Part shown: piece after piece, positions 1 to 11,503 of the stretch
Layout of the letters: each line of letters begins with the position of its first letter
Numbering within the stretch: position 1 is the stretch's first letter
DNA from: Poa pratensis
Taxonomy: Eukaryota > Streptophyta > Magnoliopsida > Poales > Poaceae
Direction of reading: 5' to 3'
DNA: 64,000 nucleotides
NCBI GenBank assembly: GCA_947311845.1
Contig: CAMZMU010000069.1
Span: forward strand, 11,568,351 to 11,632,350
Notes under the pieces: generated by a model
Told to the model about the DNA's origin: nothing
Database searches by the model: none
What the model saw: the letters and a program-made list of their open reading frames with translations, nothing else
Position numbers and translations under genes: made by a program

Positions 1-21
1 AACTCCGGTAGAAACAAGCAA

Positions 22-1477
22 ATGCAGACATATGATCCGGTATATGCCGGAAAGCAGTTAGTCGGGCCAGGCAGTGCCGGCCGGGGTAAGAGCAATCCCG
101 GTCCGGGCAATCCAAGTGCCGGAATAGTTAACTCGGTTGGCCGAGGTCATCCACCTCGGTATCCGAGGCAGCAGCAATATGTGAGCATGTTCAGCAGCCA
201 CGAGGTGTTGACCGGTGGCTGATCGTTATGATGATGGTAACTCGGCTATGGAGAAAGCCGGGTATCCGAGATATGAGGGTCCGCTGGGATCTCGGTTGGG
301 ACATCGCCAGTTGTCTCCGAGTGATGCACGTTACAAGTTGGACAGAATACATGTCCGAGATGTGGAAGAGCAAGGCCCACCTGGCCCTGCCTGCTTTGGA
401 CCTCGGATATGAGGAGCCACCGTGCGGCACTTTCAGTTGAACCGAGGCGCGAAGACGTATGACGGCAGCACCAAGCCGAGGACTGGCTGACAGATTATGT
501 GTCGGCAGTGCATATTGCTGGAGGAAACCGCCGATGGGCGGTGAGATATATCCCGCAGATGTTGGAAGGGCCAGCCCGGATCTGGCTGAACAACCTGCGA
601 GAGGGCAGTGTTGATTGCTGGCTGGACTTTGAAGAAGCATTTGTTAGCAACTTCTCCAGCACATACAAGAGACCGAATCGTCCTCAACAGCTTGCCATGT
701 GCAAGCAGAGGAATGATGAAACTGACCGGGATTACTTGACCCGGTGGAGTACTATTCGCAATTCCTGTGAAGGAGTTGTGGAGGCGCAGGCCATATCTTG
801 GTTTGCCCAGGGGTGCCGACACGGCACCATGCTTGGCAGAAGTTGCAGAGGGAAATGCCGGCCACCTGGCCGAGACAATCCGGATTGCGGATAGCTATGC
901 ACTGGGTGATCCGATGCAACCCTTGCTGAACTCGGTGGAACCGAGTAGAAGGTACCCGGTGAATAACAGACCCGGGCCAGCCAGGCAGAACGATCGCCAG
1001 GACTTCGGCAACAAGAGGAGAGAGCCGGATTACCGGTATGGCTCAAATCAAGTTGCAGCAGTAGAGCAAAGCCAGCCAGATGCCGGCGCTAGCCAGCGTC
1101 AGAGGACCAGTGGCCCTGCTTGGGGCCAAAACCAGGATGTGAAGAAACCGTGGAGTGACCCGAGGAAGCCGTTAACTTATGAGGCAATGTTGGATGGGCC
1201 ATGCAGCTATCACACGCATGATCCTCGAAGGCCGGCCAATCATTCAACTCGGCAGTGCAGCTGGTATCAGCGCACCTTGAAGGAAGGTGGAGGTTCCGGA
1301 GGAAATCAGATGGGAGCACCTCAGAGGCCTCCAATGACATATCCTCAACGAGGCAAGCATTACCCTCACCGGAGCAAACACAATTCCCGTGAATGCACCG
1401 GCACAGAGGCCTCCAGCTCCGAAACCTGTCAATCAAGTAAGTGTCGGAGGCAACAATGGCAATGCTGGTCCCAGTAG
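22..1477 (+). pseudogene. gag polyprotein relic (element 1)
   Basis: Gag would form the retrotransposon's cytoplasmic particle. The Retrotrans_gag core is readable at about 430-900, with the typical patterns MLEGPARIWLNNL and RNDETDRDYLTRWSTIRNS. It continues in another frame (767-1477) through an arginine/glutamine/proline-rich tail. At least three frame changes separate the pieces: near 222-440, near 780-850 and after 1440. No intact zinc knuckle was recognised. The start lies upstream or is lost. It is a decayed copy; the assignment rests on motif resemblance and on its place before protease and RT. Confidence 0.8.
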
Positions 1478-1679
1478 GCAAGGAGAGTATCCTCAGGGAG
1501 ATTACAGAGAAGCTCATCAGAGTTATGTGGTCTTTGTGACCGAGCCAACAGACAAGCGGAGCCTGCATCGGCGTGCACTGGAGGTGAACGCAGTTATGCC
1601 GGCAGTGCCGAAGTATATGCACTGGTCCGAGCAAGAAATCAGTTGGAGCAGAAGGGATCATCCCCGAGTTATGCCAACT

Positions 1680-2171
1680 CCGGGAGGTATGCTCTGTTGG
1701 TGGATCCGACATTCTTTGGGCCCACCCTCAATGTTAGGTTCACCCGGTTCTCATTGATAATGGGAGTGCTATCAATATCATGTACCGAGACACCATGGTG
1801 AAGATGGGTATCTCGGTGAACATGCTGCAACCGAGTAGCACACCTTCCATGGCATAGTGCCGGGTGTCTCATGTGCACCTATGGGCAAAATTTGGGTTGA
1901 TGTGTTGTTCGGCACCAAGGACAACTGCCGAACTGAGAGCATCCAGTTTGAGGTAGTGGACCTCGAAAGTCCATACCATGCTTTACTCGGCAGGCCTGCG
2001 CTGTCCAAGTTCATGATATCAACCCATGTGGGTTACCTCAAGATGAAAATGCCAGGTCCTAATGGCATCATCACCATCTCGGGTGATTACAAGCGTGCAC
2101 TGGAGTGTGCCTCGGCTGGATCGTGCTTGGCCGAGTCATTGATCATTGCTGCAGAGAAGAAAGATCCATGA
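1680..2171 (+). pseudogene. retropepsin-like aspartic protease relic (element 1)
   Basis: The active-site segment VLIDNGSAINIMY is encoded around 1747-1785, with the catalytic Asp codon at 1756-1758. Tat-type elements often have D-N/G-G-S here instead of the retroviral D-T/S-G. The frame breaks near 1855 and resumes at 1857-2171 with the conserved FEVVDLESPYHALLGRP region and the GYLKMKMPGPNG motif. The enzyme would cleave the gag-pol polyprotein. The break makes this copy non-functional. Confidence 0.8.
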
Positions 2172-2329
2172 AGTGGTGGCGTTGGCCAGTCCGCGCAACT
2201 CGGCATGCCGGGTATGGCTAACCCGGAGCAGAATGCAACTTTCGAGGTGCCAAAGGAGACCAAGAAGATCAACGTTGACCCGGCGTTCCCGGATCACAAC
2301 GTCATCATTGGTACCGGGTTAACGGAGAA

Positions 2330-3697
2330 ATAGGAAGGCGAGCTCAGTCACTTCCTCCGTGAGAACCGGGATATCTTTGCATGGTCCAATCAGGACCTGC
2401 CAGGTGTTCCGAGGGAGTTGGCTGAGCACTCTTTGTTCGTCAGACCGGATATGAAACCGGTGAAGCAACCGACACGGCGTCTCTCGGATGAGAGGAGAAA
2501 AGTGGTGGGTGATGAGCTGGCCAAGTTGCTTGCGGCTGGTTTCATCATGGAGGTGCTACACCCGGACTGGTTGTCTAACCCGGTCCTGGTAAAAGAAAAA
2601 GATGAACCTTTGGTGGCCAAGGTGTGGCGCATGTGTATCGATTTCACGAACTTAAACAAGGCATGTCCTAAGGATCCATTCCCGCTGCCTCGGATTGATC
2701 AAGTGATCGATTCTACAGCCGGGTGTGAGCTGTTATCCTTTGTAGATGCGTATTCTGGTTTTCACCAGATACCTTTGAACCCTGCTGATCAATTGAAAAC
2801 TGCTTTTATTACCCCTTATGGGGCTTATTGCTATCGTGTCATGACTTTGGCTTGAGAAATGCCGGTGCTACTTATCAGAGATGTATGCAGAAATGTTTGC
2901 ATGAGCAAATAGGCAAAAATGTGCAGGTGTATGTCGACGATGTCGTCATAAAAACTAAAGATAAAGCCACTCTGATTGATGATCTCAGAGAGACATTCAT
3001 AAACTTGAGAAAATACCGGATGAAACTTAACCCGGATAAATGTACATTCGGTGTGCCGGCAGGCAAACTACTCGGTTTCCTTGTGTCAAGCCGAGGTATC
3101 GAGGTAAACCCGACAAAAATCCGTGCTATTGAAAGCATGAGGTTACCGACATGTCTCAAGGACGTGCAGAAATTCACCGGATGTTTGGCATCCTTAAGTC
3201 GGTTTGTTAGCAGGTTGGGAGAAAAGGCATTGCCTTTGTATCAGCTCATGAAGAAAACCACCCACTTCGTGTGGACCCCGCAAGCAGATGCGGCGTTCAC
3301 CGAGTTAAAAAAGATGCTGGCAACTGCGCCGATACTGGCCTCACCATTACCCAAAGAGCCGATGTTGCTCTACATTGCAGCCACAAACCGAGTTGTGAGT
3401 GTTGTAGTGGTGGTGGAGCGAGAAGAAGAGGGCAAAACTGTGCAGAGGCCGGTATATTATTTGAGCGAGGTGATCTCGTTATCCAAGCAGAACTATCCTC
3501 ACTACCAGAAGATGACATATGGTGTCTATCTGGCTGCTAAGAAGTTGAAACATTACTTCCAAGAGCATTCAATCACTGTGGTATGTGAGGCTCCTATCTC
3601 GGAGATCATTGGGTGTAAAGATGCAACTGGCCGGATAGCCAAGTGGGCCATCGAGGTGTCCCCTTACACTCCTCACTATGAGAAGAGATGCCATTAA
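2330..3697 (+). pseudogene. reverse transcriptase and RNase H domains (element 1)
   Basis: The RT palm and fingers are readable in 2418-2855 (motifs WRMCIDFTNLNKACPKD, FPLPRIDQVIDSTAGC and SFVDAYSGFHQI). After a one-base frame change near 2845-2855 the sequence continues in 2828-3697. The catalytic YVDD box is at 2930-2941, followed by LNPDKCTFGV and the RT connection. The first RNase H region (PVYYLSEVISLSKQNYPHYQKM) lies near 3440-3540. The frameshift would truncate the polyprotein. Family assignment is secure; activity is not expected. Confidence 0.92.
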
Positions 3698-4190
3698 GTC
3701 TCAGGCATTGCCGGATTTCTTGGTAGATTGGGCCGAGATGCAATATGAGCCACCACTGCCTGACTCCAATTACTGGAGGATGCACTTTGATGGTTCCAAG
3801 ACCAAGATTGGTTTGGGGGCCGGAGTAGTTCTTACCTCGCCAAAGCGAGATCAGCTGAGATATGTACTGCAGATTCATTATGCAGCATCTAACAATGTGG
3901 CCGAGTATGAAGCACTGGTCCATGGGCTCAATGTGGCCAAGGAAATAGGAATTCGCCGAATTGAATGTTTCGGGGATTCGAATCTGGTAGTGCAGCAAGT
4001 CTCGGGAAATTGGGACGCTTTGGACGCCAATATGGCGTATTTCGGTTTCATGTCCAGAAGATCTCGGGATTCTTTGAAGGGTGCGAGTTCAAGCATATAC
4101 CTCGGGAGGAAAATGAAGCTGCCGATGTATTGTCCAAGCTGGGCTCATCTCGGGATCCAATTCCACCCGGGATATCCTTGGAGCATTTGA
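3678..4190 (+). pseudogene. second (archaeal-type) RNase H domain (element 1)
   Basis: After the first RNase H, a second RNase H-like fold begins near 3760 with HFDGSKTKIGLGAGVV. It is followed by NNVAEYEALVHGL and FGDSNLVVQQV, giving the Asp-Glu-Asp carboxylates expected of RNase H. A duplicated RNase H of this kind is a known mark of the Tat lineage of plant Ty3/gypsy elements. The frame changes again near 4030-4080, where the continuation is read in the frame of 3965-4357. The domain would remove RNA from the RNA-DNA hybrid during reverse transcription. Confidence 0.8.
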
Positions 4191-4420
4191 GGAAGCCATC
4201 AATCAAACCATCTCCCGAGTCCGAGTCAATCTTTATCCCGGCAAAACCGGAATCTGATGTGCCCATGGACATGGATGTCGGGTGCATTTGGGAAACCCGG
4301 GGACTGCTTGGCAGAACTCGGGGACTGACTCAATGTCGGAGAAGCAATGTCGGTTGATCTCATGGAGGTGGATGATCCGGTCTTTCCTGTGCGTCCTGTG
4401 CCGGGTGGGCACAACCAATA

Positions 4421-5641
4421 ATGGCGTATATGATGGACGGGAGTTTGCCAAGTAATGAAGTTGAGGCCAGGCAAGTGCAAAGAAGATCCAAGGCATACAC
4501 CATCATCAACCAGGAGTTATACAAGAGAAGTGTGACCGAGGTATTAGCGCTGTGTCGAGCCGCAGGAAGGGCAAGAGATGCTCCTGGAGATTCATCAGGG
4601 AGAGTGTGGTCATCATGCTTCATCAAGAGCCTTGGTGGCTAAAGTATTCCGGCATGGATTTTATTGGCCCAGTGCTTTGAGTCAGGCAGAAGATATTGTG
4701 AGGAAGTGTCAAGGGTGTCAGAGATTTGCTCACAAAATCCACATGCCAGCCTCGGCACTCAAGACTATTCCCATCACTTGGCCCTTTGCTGTCTGGTGTT
4801 TGGATATGGTGGGAGAATTCAGACCAGCCCGAGGTAACATGACTCATATGCTGGTAATGGTGGACAAGTTCACCAAGTGGATCGAGGTGAAGCCAATCAG
4901 GAAGTGTGATGGTCACACAGCTGTGTCCTTTTTGAAGGACATCATTTTGAGATATGGCTACCCCCATAGCATTATCTCGGATAATGGCACAAACTTTGCT
5001 GTGGGAGAATTTGCTCGGTTCTGTGCGGAAAAAAGAATTCGGTTGGACATAGCCTCGGTGGCACACCCAGAGGCAAATGGGCAAGTGGAAAGAGCAAATG
5101 CATTGGTGTTGGCCGGTATCAAAGCCCGGTTGATTGAACCACTGTTGCGAACTCCGGGATGCTGGATAGAGGAGATACCAGCAGTACTGTGGGGTCTTAG
5201 GACCACACCTAATCGATCAACCGGCTATACGCCGTTTTTTCTGGTCTATGGAGCAGAAGCGGTCTTGCCGACCGACATGGAGTATGACTCGCCGAGAGTG
5301 GCGCTGTACACTGAAACCGAGGCAAAAGAAGCTCGGAGAATGGTGTTGATTTGCTCGAAGAAGCACGAGAACTGACCTTATCTCGGTCAGCTGTATATCA
5401 GCAAAATCTCCGACGCTATCATAGCCGGAAGATCAGCCCTCGGGTATTCCGAGAGGGAGATTTGGTGCTGAGGCTGGTGCAACGCAGTAAAGGCCGACAC
5501 AAATTGTCACCTCCATGGGAGGGACCATTCATTGTGAGCAAGGCTCTACACAATGATTCATACTATCTTATAGATGCGCAGGCACCGAGGAAAAATGTAA
5601 GGACAAATCCGGAGAGGAGACCAAAAGACCCTGGAATGTAG
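4421..5641 (+). pseudogene. integrase (element 1)
   Basis: The N-terminal zinc-binding region reads HQGECGHHASS with CQGCQRF downstream (about 4590-4730). The catalytic core carries the D-D-E triad in LDMVGEF (Asp at about 4803), SDNGTNF (about 4978-4998) and NGQVERAN (about 5075-5100). The conserved PFFLVYGAEAVLP follows near 5235-5275. The frame breaks near 5345-5375, and the C-terminal SH3-like part (GDLVLRLVQRSKGRHKLSPPWEGPF) continues in 5351-5641. The stop at 5639-5641 matches the expected end of pol. Confidence 0.9.
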
Positions 5642-5786
5642 CTCTACTTCGACCCTTTTACTCATAAGGGCGCAATGTATGTATCTCGGTTTTCCTTTGA
5701 ATAAAATGCCGGCACTCCGAAAAGAAACTCGGGGACTGCCTTGTCCATATGCTTGTGTTTTATCTCTGTTTTTTTTGTTGTTCATA

Positions 5787-6205
5787 TGTCGGATGATTTT
5801 GAGACCTCGTTTCAAAGTTCAAGTAATGTATGCTATTTTGTTGTGATCTTGTGACTCGACTGACGAACGCCGAAATGGCAGTCAAGAGCAGAGGTTATGG
5901 TATATGGTAAACATGAAAATGGACTCGGGGACTCGGTCCTAAAAAGATCCGACATATGTCGTTTACTAACCCGGTTTTTTCTTTCCTTTCTTTGTGTCGG
6001 ATGACTCTAAACCTTACCTCAAAATTTACAAGTATTGTATGCTATAATGTGATCTTGTGACTCGACTGTCGAACGCCTAAATGGTAGACAAGAGCAGAGA
6101 TTACTAAGTATAGTAAACAAGAAAGTAAACTCGGGGACTTGGTGCAAAGTGATCCGGCATTGAGCCTGTTTGTTGAAACTAATATGATAAAGTAGCACTG
6201 ATAAG
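5787..6205 (+). repeat. Two-copy tandem repeat, about 209-bp unit, downstream of integrase
   Basis: Two diverged copies start with gtcggatga at about 5787 and 5996. They share the order: a stretch ending aatgtatgcta or attgtatgcta, then gtgatcttgtgactcgactg, then a gaacgcc...aatgg core, then aagagcagag, then actcgggga. They lie just after the end of pol. No coding content was seen; this is internal non-coding retroelement sequence. Confidence 0.75.
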
Positions 6206-7565
6206 AGTAGCACTGCAAATACTTAAAAGTATATTTACATCTGCACCCGGCATTCCGGGGATTTAATGGTTCAGTTTGTGATAAGTTTAGGCATCTGCCT
6301 CGGAGGAGCTCGGAGCAGTTGGAGCGGTGCGAGGTTCAGGAGCAGTCTCGGTCATAGGCTCGACCGAGGTCTCGGTTGCTGGATTCTCAGAAGTGTCAGT
6401 CGAGGTTGGCTTCGCAATGTCGGTTGCTCCGGCAGCTGCAGTGTCGGTTGCTCTGGCAGCAGCAGTGTCGGTGGCTCCGGCAGTGGCGGTGGCAGTGTCG
6501 GGAGCTTCGACCTCGATCTCCTCATCGACGTCATCGTCCTCGTCTTCACCCTCTTCATCATCCTCGTCATATTCTTCATCCTCCGAGTAGGCTGGACCAG
6601 GAAGGAAGTGTCAGGTGGGAGCATAGCCAGCCATGAAGGAGGCTGCCTCCTTGCGGCTTGCGATAAGTGTCGGATCGGAAGTCCATTTTGAGCCTTGGCG
6701 CAAGGACCTCACGGCATCAAGGTTGATTACCTCGTACCAAGAAAGCACGAAGGTCAGAGCTTGATCTGCACCGGCAAGGGCTGAGGAGGATCTCCACTCT
6801 CGGAGCCTTGTCTCGGCAGTTAGCAGGCACTTGGACATTTCATCGATGGAAGCTGGAGTCGCAGAGTTTGGCCATAAACTCCGGTAAACCCGGATACCAG
6901 CATCAAGAAGTTCAGTACCAATGCTCTTCAGAGGGATATGCGAGCACCCAGGGCCGTCAGGTGATCCTCAATGTCCCATTCCTCCAGAATTGGGCCAGCC
7001 TCTGCTCTTTTTGCTCGTGCCCTGCGGACAGTATTGACTGTAGTGGCCTTGGAATGGGAGAAGTGATCTGAGGATAAAAAAGCTATCACCGAATTGAGTT
7101 ATATACCGGCATATAGTTAATGTCGGTACAAGCAATGGAAACAAAAACAAAGGACAAAGGAAACTTACTGTCCATCTCCTTATTAAGCCAGGTGAGCTCG
7201 CCAGCCAGGTGTCGCATTTTGCCTGGAGGGCATCCAGTTCTCCTTGTGCCGAGGTAGCACGAACCTCGGTCGCCTCGAGGGTTTCCTTGTGCTTCTGCGC
7301 AGCTTCCTCCTTCTGCATCAGGGCCTTCTCAATGTCGGTCTTCTTGCCCTGGACCCGAGCAAGTTCCTTCTGAAGCCGAGACACTTCGTCTCGTTCCTTC
7401 TGGAGGGCAGTCGCGTGCGCGGAGTCCTTGTTCTTCAGCACATCCTGAAGCTGCTTGTGGGAATTCCGGAGTTTCCTGTGCTCCAAGAGTAGCTTCTTGA
7501 ACACCTCGGTCCAGGTGTTGGTGCAATCCTAAAAAGAGAAAATATGTCGGAAAAGTGTGAGAGTA

Positions 7566-7780
7566 AACGCCGAGTAAGCTTGACATGAGTCTCGGGACTG
7601 CATGTTGGAAATTTGTGGAGATTCATGCCGAGTAAACTCGACATGAATCTCGGGGACTGGATATCGAAGTTTTTCGAGATGGACTGGATGTTGAATTTTT
7701 TGGGAAGATTCACGCCGAGTGGTCTTTACTCGGTTGAGCTTCAATCACTCGACCCGAATCTCGGGGACTGGGGATAGTAT
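7566..7780 (+). repeat. Degenerate short tandem repeats in an intron of the antisense gene
   Basis: At least three diverged copies of a 55-80-bp unit recur, with the shared elements cgccgagt(a/g), gac(a/c)(t/c)gaatctcggggactgg and ggagattcatgccgagtaaa. The same ctcggggactgg phrase recurs elsewhere in this retroelement (for example 5725, 5925, 6130). It is non-coding on both strands as far as I can see. Confidence 0.6.
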
Positions 7781-8199
7781 ATTTGTGTGTTCTATTAAGA
7801 AAGAGAAAAGAACTGAGTTGAGGAAGGGTTACCTCGGTGATTTTGCTGGCGTTGAGGACTGCAACTTGCAGCGCGTGTATGGACTACGCAACCTGGCTTG
7901 GGCCAACCGGGTTAGGGGAGGAAACCTCGCTGGTATCAGTGGCATTCCAATCCATGTTATAGTGCCCCACCGAGCCTAGGTTGTTGCCGCTTTGAGTGCG
8001 CAGCTGAGGAATCTCCGAGATAGCTGTGCCGGCTCTGGCAACTAATTGCTGGTAGCTCGGGGAGTGGGTTGGAGTCACCACCATTTGTTTCTCTGGGTTG
8101 GCAAGTTGTTTCCCGGTGGCCACTTGACTCTGTGCCGGCTTGGGCGGTGGAGTAGCTTTCCGAGTTACTGCCTCGGTAGACTTTGCGGTGGGCTTCGGC

Positions 8200-8244
8200 G
8201 GTGGCTGCTGTTTTTGTTGCTGCTGTTGCTTTTGCTGTTGTTGA

Positions 8245-8279
<35 letters not shown>

Positions 8280-8305
8280 CGGTTGTTGCTGCTGTTGTTG
8301 TGGTG
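8200..8305 (-). repeat. CAG/CAA trinucleotide repeat encoding poly-glutamine
   Basis: On the minus strand the repeat encodes a nearly pure Gln run with occasional Pro, His and Lys, inside the antisense gene of element 1. On the plus strand it appears as (ttg/ctg)n. It is expected to be variable in length between copies. Confidence 0.9.
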
Positions 8306-10805
8306 ATGGTGGTTGCTGTGGGTCCGATGTCACCGAAGTGTCGGCCCGCAGAATGTCGGAGTCTGCGGCGGGGGCACCAGAGTCAACATCTTGGTCGAGG
8401 ACCACGACCTCGGGACTGCTTTGGCCTCCTCCGAGTGCGGCATCAGAAGCCGGCAGTAGTATGACGTCCGGGGTTTTGTGTGCCCCGGAGTCTGTTGACC
8501 GAGGTTCCGCTGCAGTCGGAAGGGGTGAGCGCATGGAGGATGCGCTCTGGTTAACCTGAAGGGCATCGCTGTATTGAAACAAGAAAGTATGTTATCTCGG
8601 GGAAAGATTATCCCGGGAAAAGGGCAGAAAGCGAAACGAGCATGTGTCGGCAAAGAGTATCTTACCCTTGAGAAACTGGCGGTGTCTTCTTGGCCCGTTT
8701 CGGCTTAACCACTCCTTTCTTCTGCAGCTTCCGTTTCTTCGCTGCAGGGTCTGAAGCTGTGGAGGTCCCGATTTCCGGGGTACCGGTCTCTGCACGCTTG
8801 CGAGATCCAACTTGTTTGCCCGTAGTGGCAGGGCGTGTACTCGGAGCAGGACTGCCCGGGTTAGCTGTTGCCGAGGTAGGGGTGAGCATATGCGATGGGA
8901 CGAGCATCAAGTATCTCTAGCATTTCGCAATCATCGTCATCTGACCAATCTCGGATTGAGGCTCGGGCTCGAGGCTTACCCGAGGTAGGGGCGCCCGCAG
9001 CCGGAATCGGCAGTTGATCTTCATCGTCCGGGTCATCTACCTTGGTGACTGCCGGGGCAGGTATATCTTGGCCCCATTTGGCGGAGGGATCCTCTCCATC
9101 TTCAGTCGTTTGTCGAATAAACCTCTGCAAGTCAGAAGCAGTAAAGCCGAGTTACTTTATGAGCCAATTATGGAGCCGACATAAGAGTTACCTCGGCAGA
9201 AAAAAGTATGCCGGTTAAGTTGCAAGTTACTCACTTGCTCCGGAAGCCGAGTTCTATCATGAGGTTTTAGACCCCATTCCCATTCCTCGGTCATCGTCGT
9301 TCGGGCAATTGCCTTGACGCGTCTTCTGACCTCGGGTTTGGTTAGCTCATGGGTGCTGGCCCGAGTTGGATCGTACTGACCACTCATGTGGCAAATCTTG
9401 TGAACCCGGTCTTGGAGGGGGGAGACTCGGCGGCTGATAAAGGTCCTCAGGAGATCATCGCTCGTTAAACCTCCCTCCACAAGTTGGTTGACGATGTAGT
9501 GAATCTGGTTGATCTCGAGGTTCATCTCCTTCGGGTTGAGTGACCAGTTAAACTGCTCAGAGGGGGTGTCGATGCTGAATGTCGGCAGGTTCAGAAGGTC
9601 GACATTGTCTGGGATCTTCACGTAGAAGAACGTGCGCTGCCACTTCCGGCATGACTCCAGGCCTTGAATCCGAGGAAAGATGGAACCTCTCCGAGGTATA
9701 ATTGTAGCGGCTCCGCATGGGGTCATCTCCTTGGGGAAGTTCTTGTTTTCTGGATCCGGGACACTCTGCTTCCGGAGTTGGAAGTACTTGGCCCAGAGCT
9801 CAACGGTGGGCCAGAGTCCGAGGTATCCCTCGGAGAAAGAAATGCACGCAGAGAGCGTGGTGATGGCGTTGGCTGGAAGATGATGGGGTTGAAGACGGAA
9901 CCGATCCAAGAAAGATCAGAAGAACTGGCTAGCCGAAAGTCCAAAGCCGCGCTCGAAGTGCGCGACGAAGACCACGCGCTCGCCGGATTTCAAACTCGGC
10001 TCGGCCTCTGTGCCGGGAATCCGGCATATTACTTGTGCCGGATTCGCTTGGTCCGGACCAGCCAGTCTATCTCAGATTGGGTGACATCCGAGCCTTCCCA
10101 TCTGGCGCGCTCGCCTTCTTCGGCGGGAATGTCGGTAGGCTCCGGAGTATTGCTAGCCGACATTTCTGCAGTGCGGCGAGGAAATGAGAATCGGGTGCCC
10201 GTATCGGCGGCTGAATCTGCAAAAGAGGCACAAGTTCACCGAGATAAGTATCTCGGAATGTTTGGGCAACAGAGGAAAGTGCATAAGTGGCGGGAAACAC
10301 AATTCTGTGAATAAGTGTTTGGCGGAAAGATCTACGGAGAAGGATAAATAGAGGATAAATGCAAGATTTATAAGTTGAAACCTAGGAGAATCTACGGAGG
10401 AAGTATTGCAAGGATAGCAAGAAGCACAATGGATAAGATCTAGAGGAGATCTAAGCAACTAAGTTCAACAGCATCTACGGAGAGGAGGAGCAAGTTCATC
10501 GGGAAGATGAACAAATTCATCGGAGAAGAGGAACGTGTTCATCGGAGAGGATGAACACGTTCATCGGCCATGTCAAGGGCAAGAATCTTACCGAAGTTGT
10601 GACGGTGACACGAGGCGAAGAAGCGCGGGGCGTGCCGGAGTTGAGCGCGTTCGGCGGCGGCGCGAGAATCTCCGGTCGTCGGCGGCGTGAATGCTCCGGC
10701 GTTGTGCGGTGGCGAAGATTGCTGCGCGGTGGAGATGAGCGCGGTGGGCAGTGCGAGTGAGGGATGCGAGGAAGAAGAAGAAGAAAAAGTGGAGGCTCCG
10801 CTCCC

Positions 10806-10814
10806 CTATTTATT
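10806..10814 (-). promoter_or_regulatory. TATA-like box upstream of the antisense gene
   Basis: The minus strand reads aataaatag, embedded in a GC-rich stretch, about 640 bp upstream of the proposed start codon at 10163. The long interval would have to be a leader, possibly with an intron. It is a weak single-motif call, strengthened by the equivalent arrangement in element 2. Confidence 0.4.
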
Positions 10815-11173
10815 GGCGCGGGGCGTGTGCGGTTAGCGTTTTTACCGCGCACGTTTCCCGTAACTGCCGCACGGATTAACCGCGCACGATCTGCGCGGGT
10901 GCGGTAATCGCGGCCGCACGATGGGCCACATCGTGGGTTGCCAAGAGGTAACGACACAGGGCCCGATCACGTGCGGTTACTGGCGCGGGAATCGAGGAGG
11001 CACACCATGGTCAAAGCACTTGAGTGCTACGTGGACTTGACAGCCCGTGGGGCCCGCATGACGTGGGAGGCGTGCGTGCAGTGGCACGTCTGTCTGCGTG
11101 CAGTAGCCGAGGCATCGCGCAGTGTTTCACTGCCACGTGCTGTGGCCAAATCTTGGAAGAGATCGAGGGAATC

Positions 11174-11490
11174 TTCTTGTGTCGGAGAAACCGGCATAAG
11201 GGCAGACGTCGGAAGTAGTTGGAGGTTTTATCCTGGTGTTTGAGGTGGACCGACATGGTTATGTCGGACAGCTTCTTCAAATTGAGTTGGTTGTGAAAGC
11301 TGGACATGGTCCTTCATCTGAGTTCTTGTGTCGGAGAAACCGACGTAGGAGCGGATGTCGGAAGGAGTGGAAATTGGATGCTTGTTGATTTGACTTTGTC
11401 CGACATAGTTATGTTGGATACTTTGGTCAAGTTGGTAGGGTTTTGTAAACCTGGTGTGGCCCTTCATCCGAGACTGCAGGACCGCACCAG
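11174..11490 (+). repeat. Two-copy tandem repeat, about 154-bp unit, just before the 3' LTR
   Basis: Copies beginning ttcttgtgtcggagaaacc occur at about 11172 and 11325. Each continues with a gacgt(c/a)gga core, a tccgacatagttatgt-like segment and an end resembling ccttcatc(t/c)gag. They immediately precede the 3' LTR, which starts at 11504. Confidence 0.75.
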
Positions 11491-11503
11491 CTTCGGGGAC
11501 TAA

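Larger units (their letters stand above)
6287..10163 (-). pseudogene. Antisense gene of element 1 (putative gypsy-type transposon protein, PF04195-like), decayed
   Basis: A gene on the strand opposite the retrotransposon, lying between integrase and the 3' LTR. The proposed start codon is at 10161-10163 and the stop at 6287-6289. The N-terminal part (about 10000-9157) has the features of the plant domain called putative gypsy-type transposon: an FERGFGL motif, LQPHHLPANA, WQRTFFYVK and ELTKPEVRRRVKAI. A linker region, a poly-Gln stretch (about 8200-8305), a Lys/Glu-rich coiled coil (7504 down to about 7200) and a very acidic C-terminus (about 6590-6490) follow, with probable introns between. 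A frame break near 10020-10030 and an in-frame stop at 9916-9918 show decay. The function of this protein family is unknown; it is found in Tat-type elements. A TATA-like box lies upstream at 10806-10814. Confidence 0.7.

Noticed and set aside
6266..6691. Ser/Gly-rich ORF with a hydrophobic segment
   Set aside because: It is the complement of the acidic C-terminus of the minus-strand gene, which ends in frame at 6287.
8046..8306. Poly-Leu ORF that looks like a membrane protein
   Set aside because: It is the opposite strand of the CAG/CAA poly-Gln repeat in the antisense gene.
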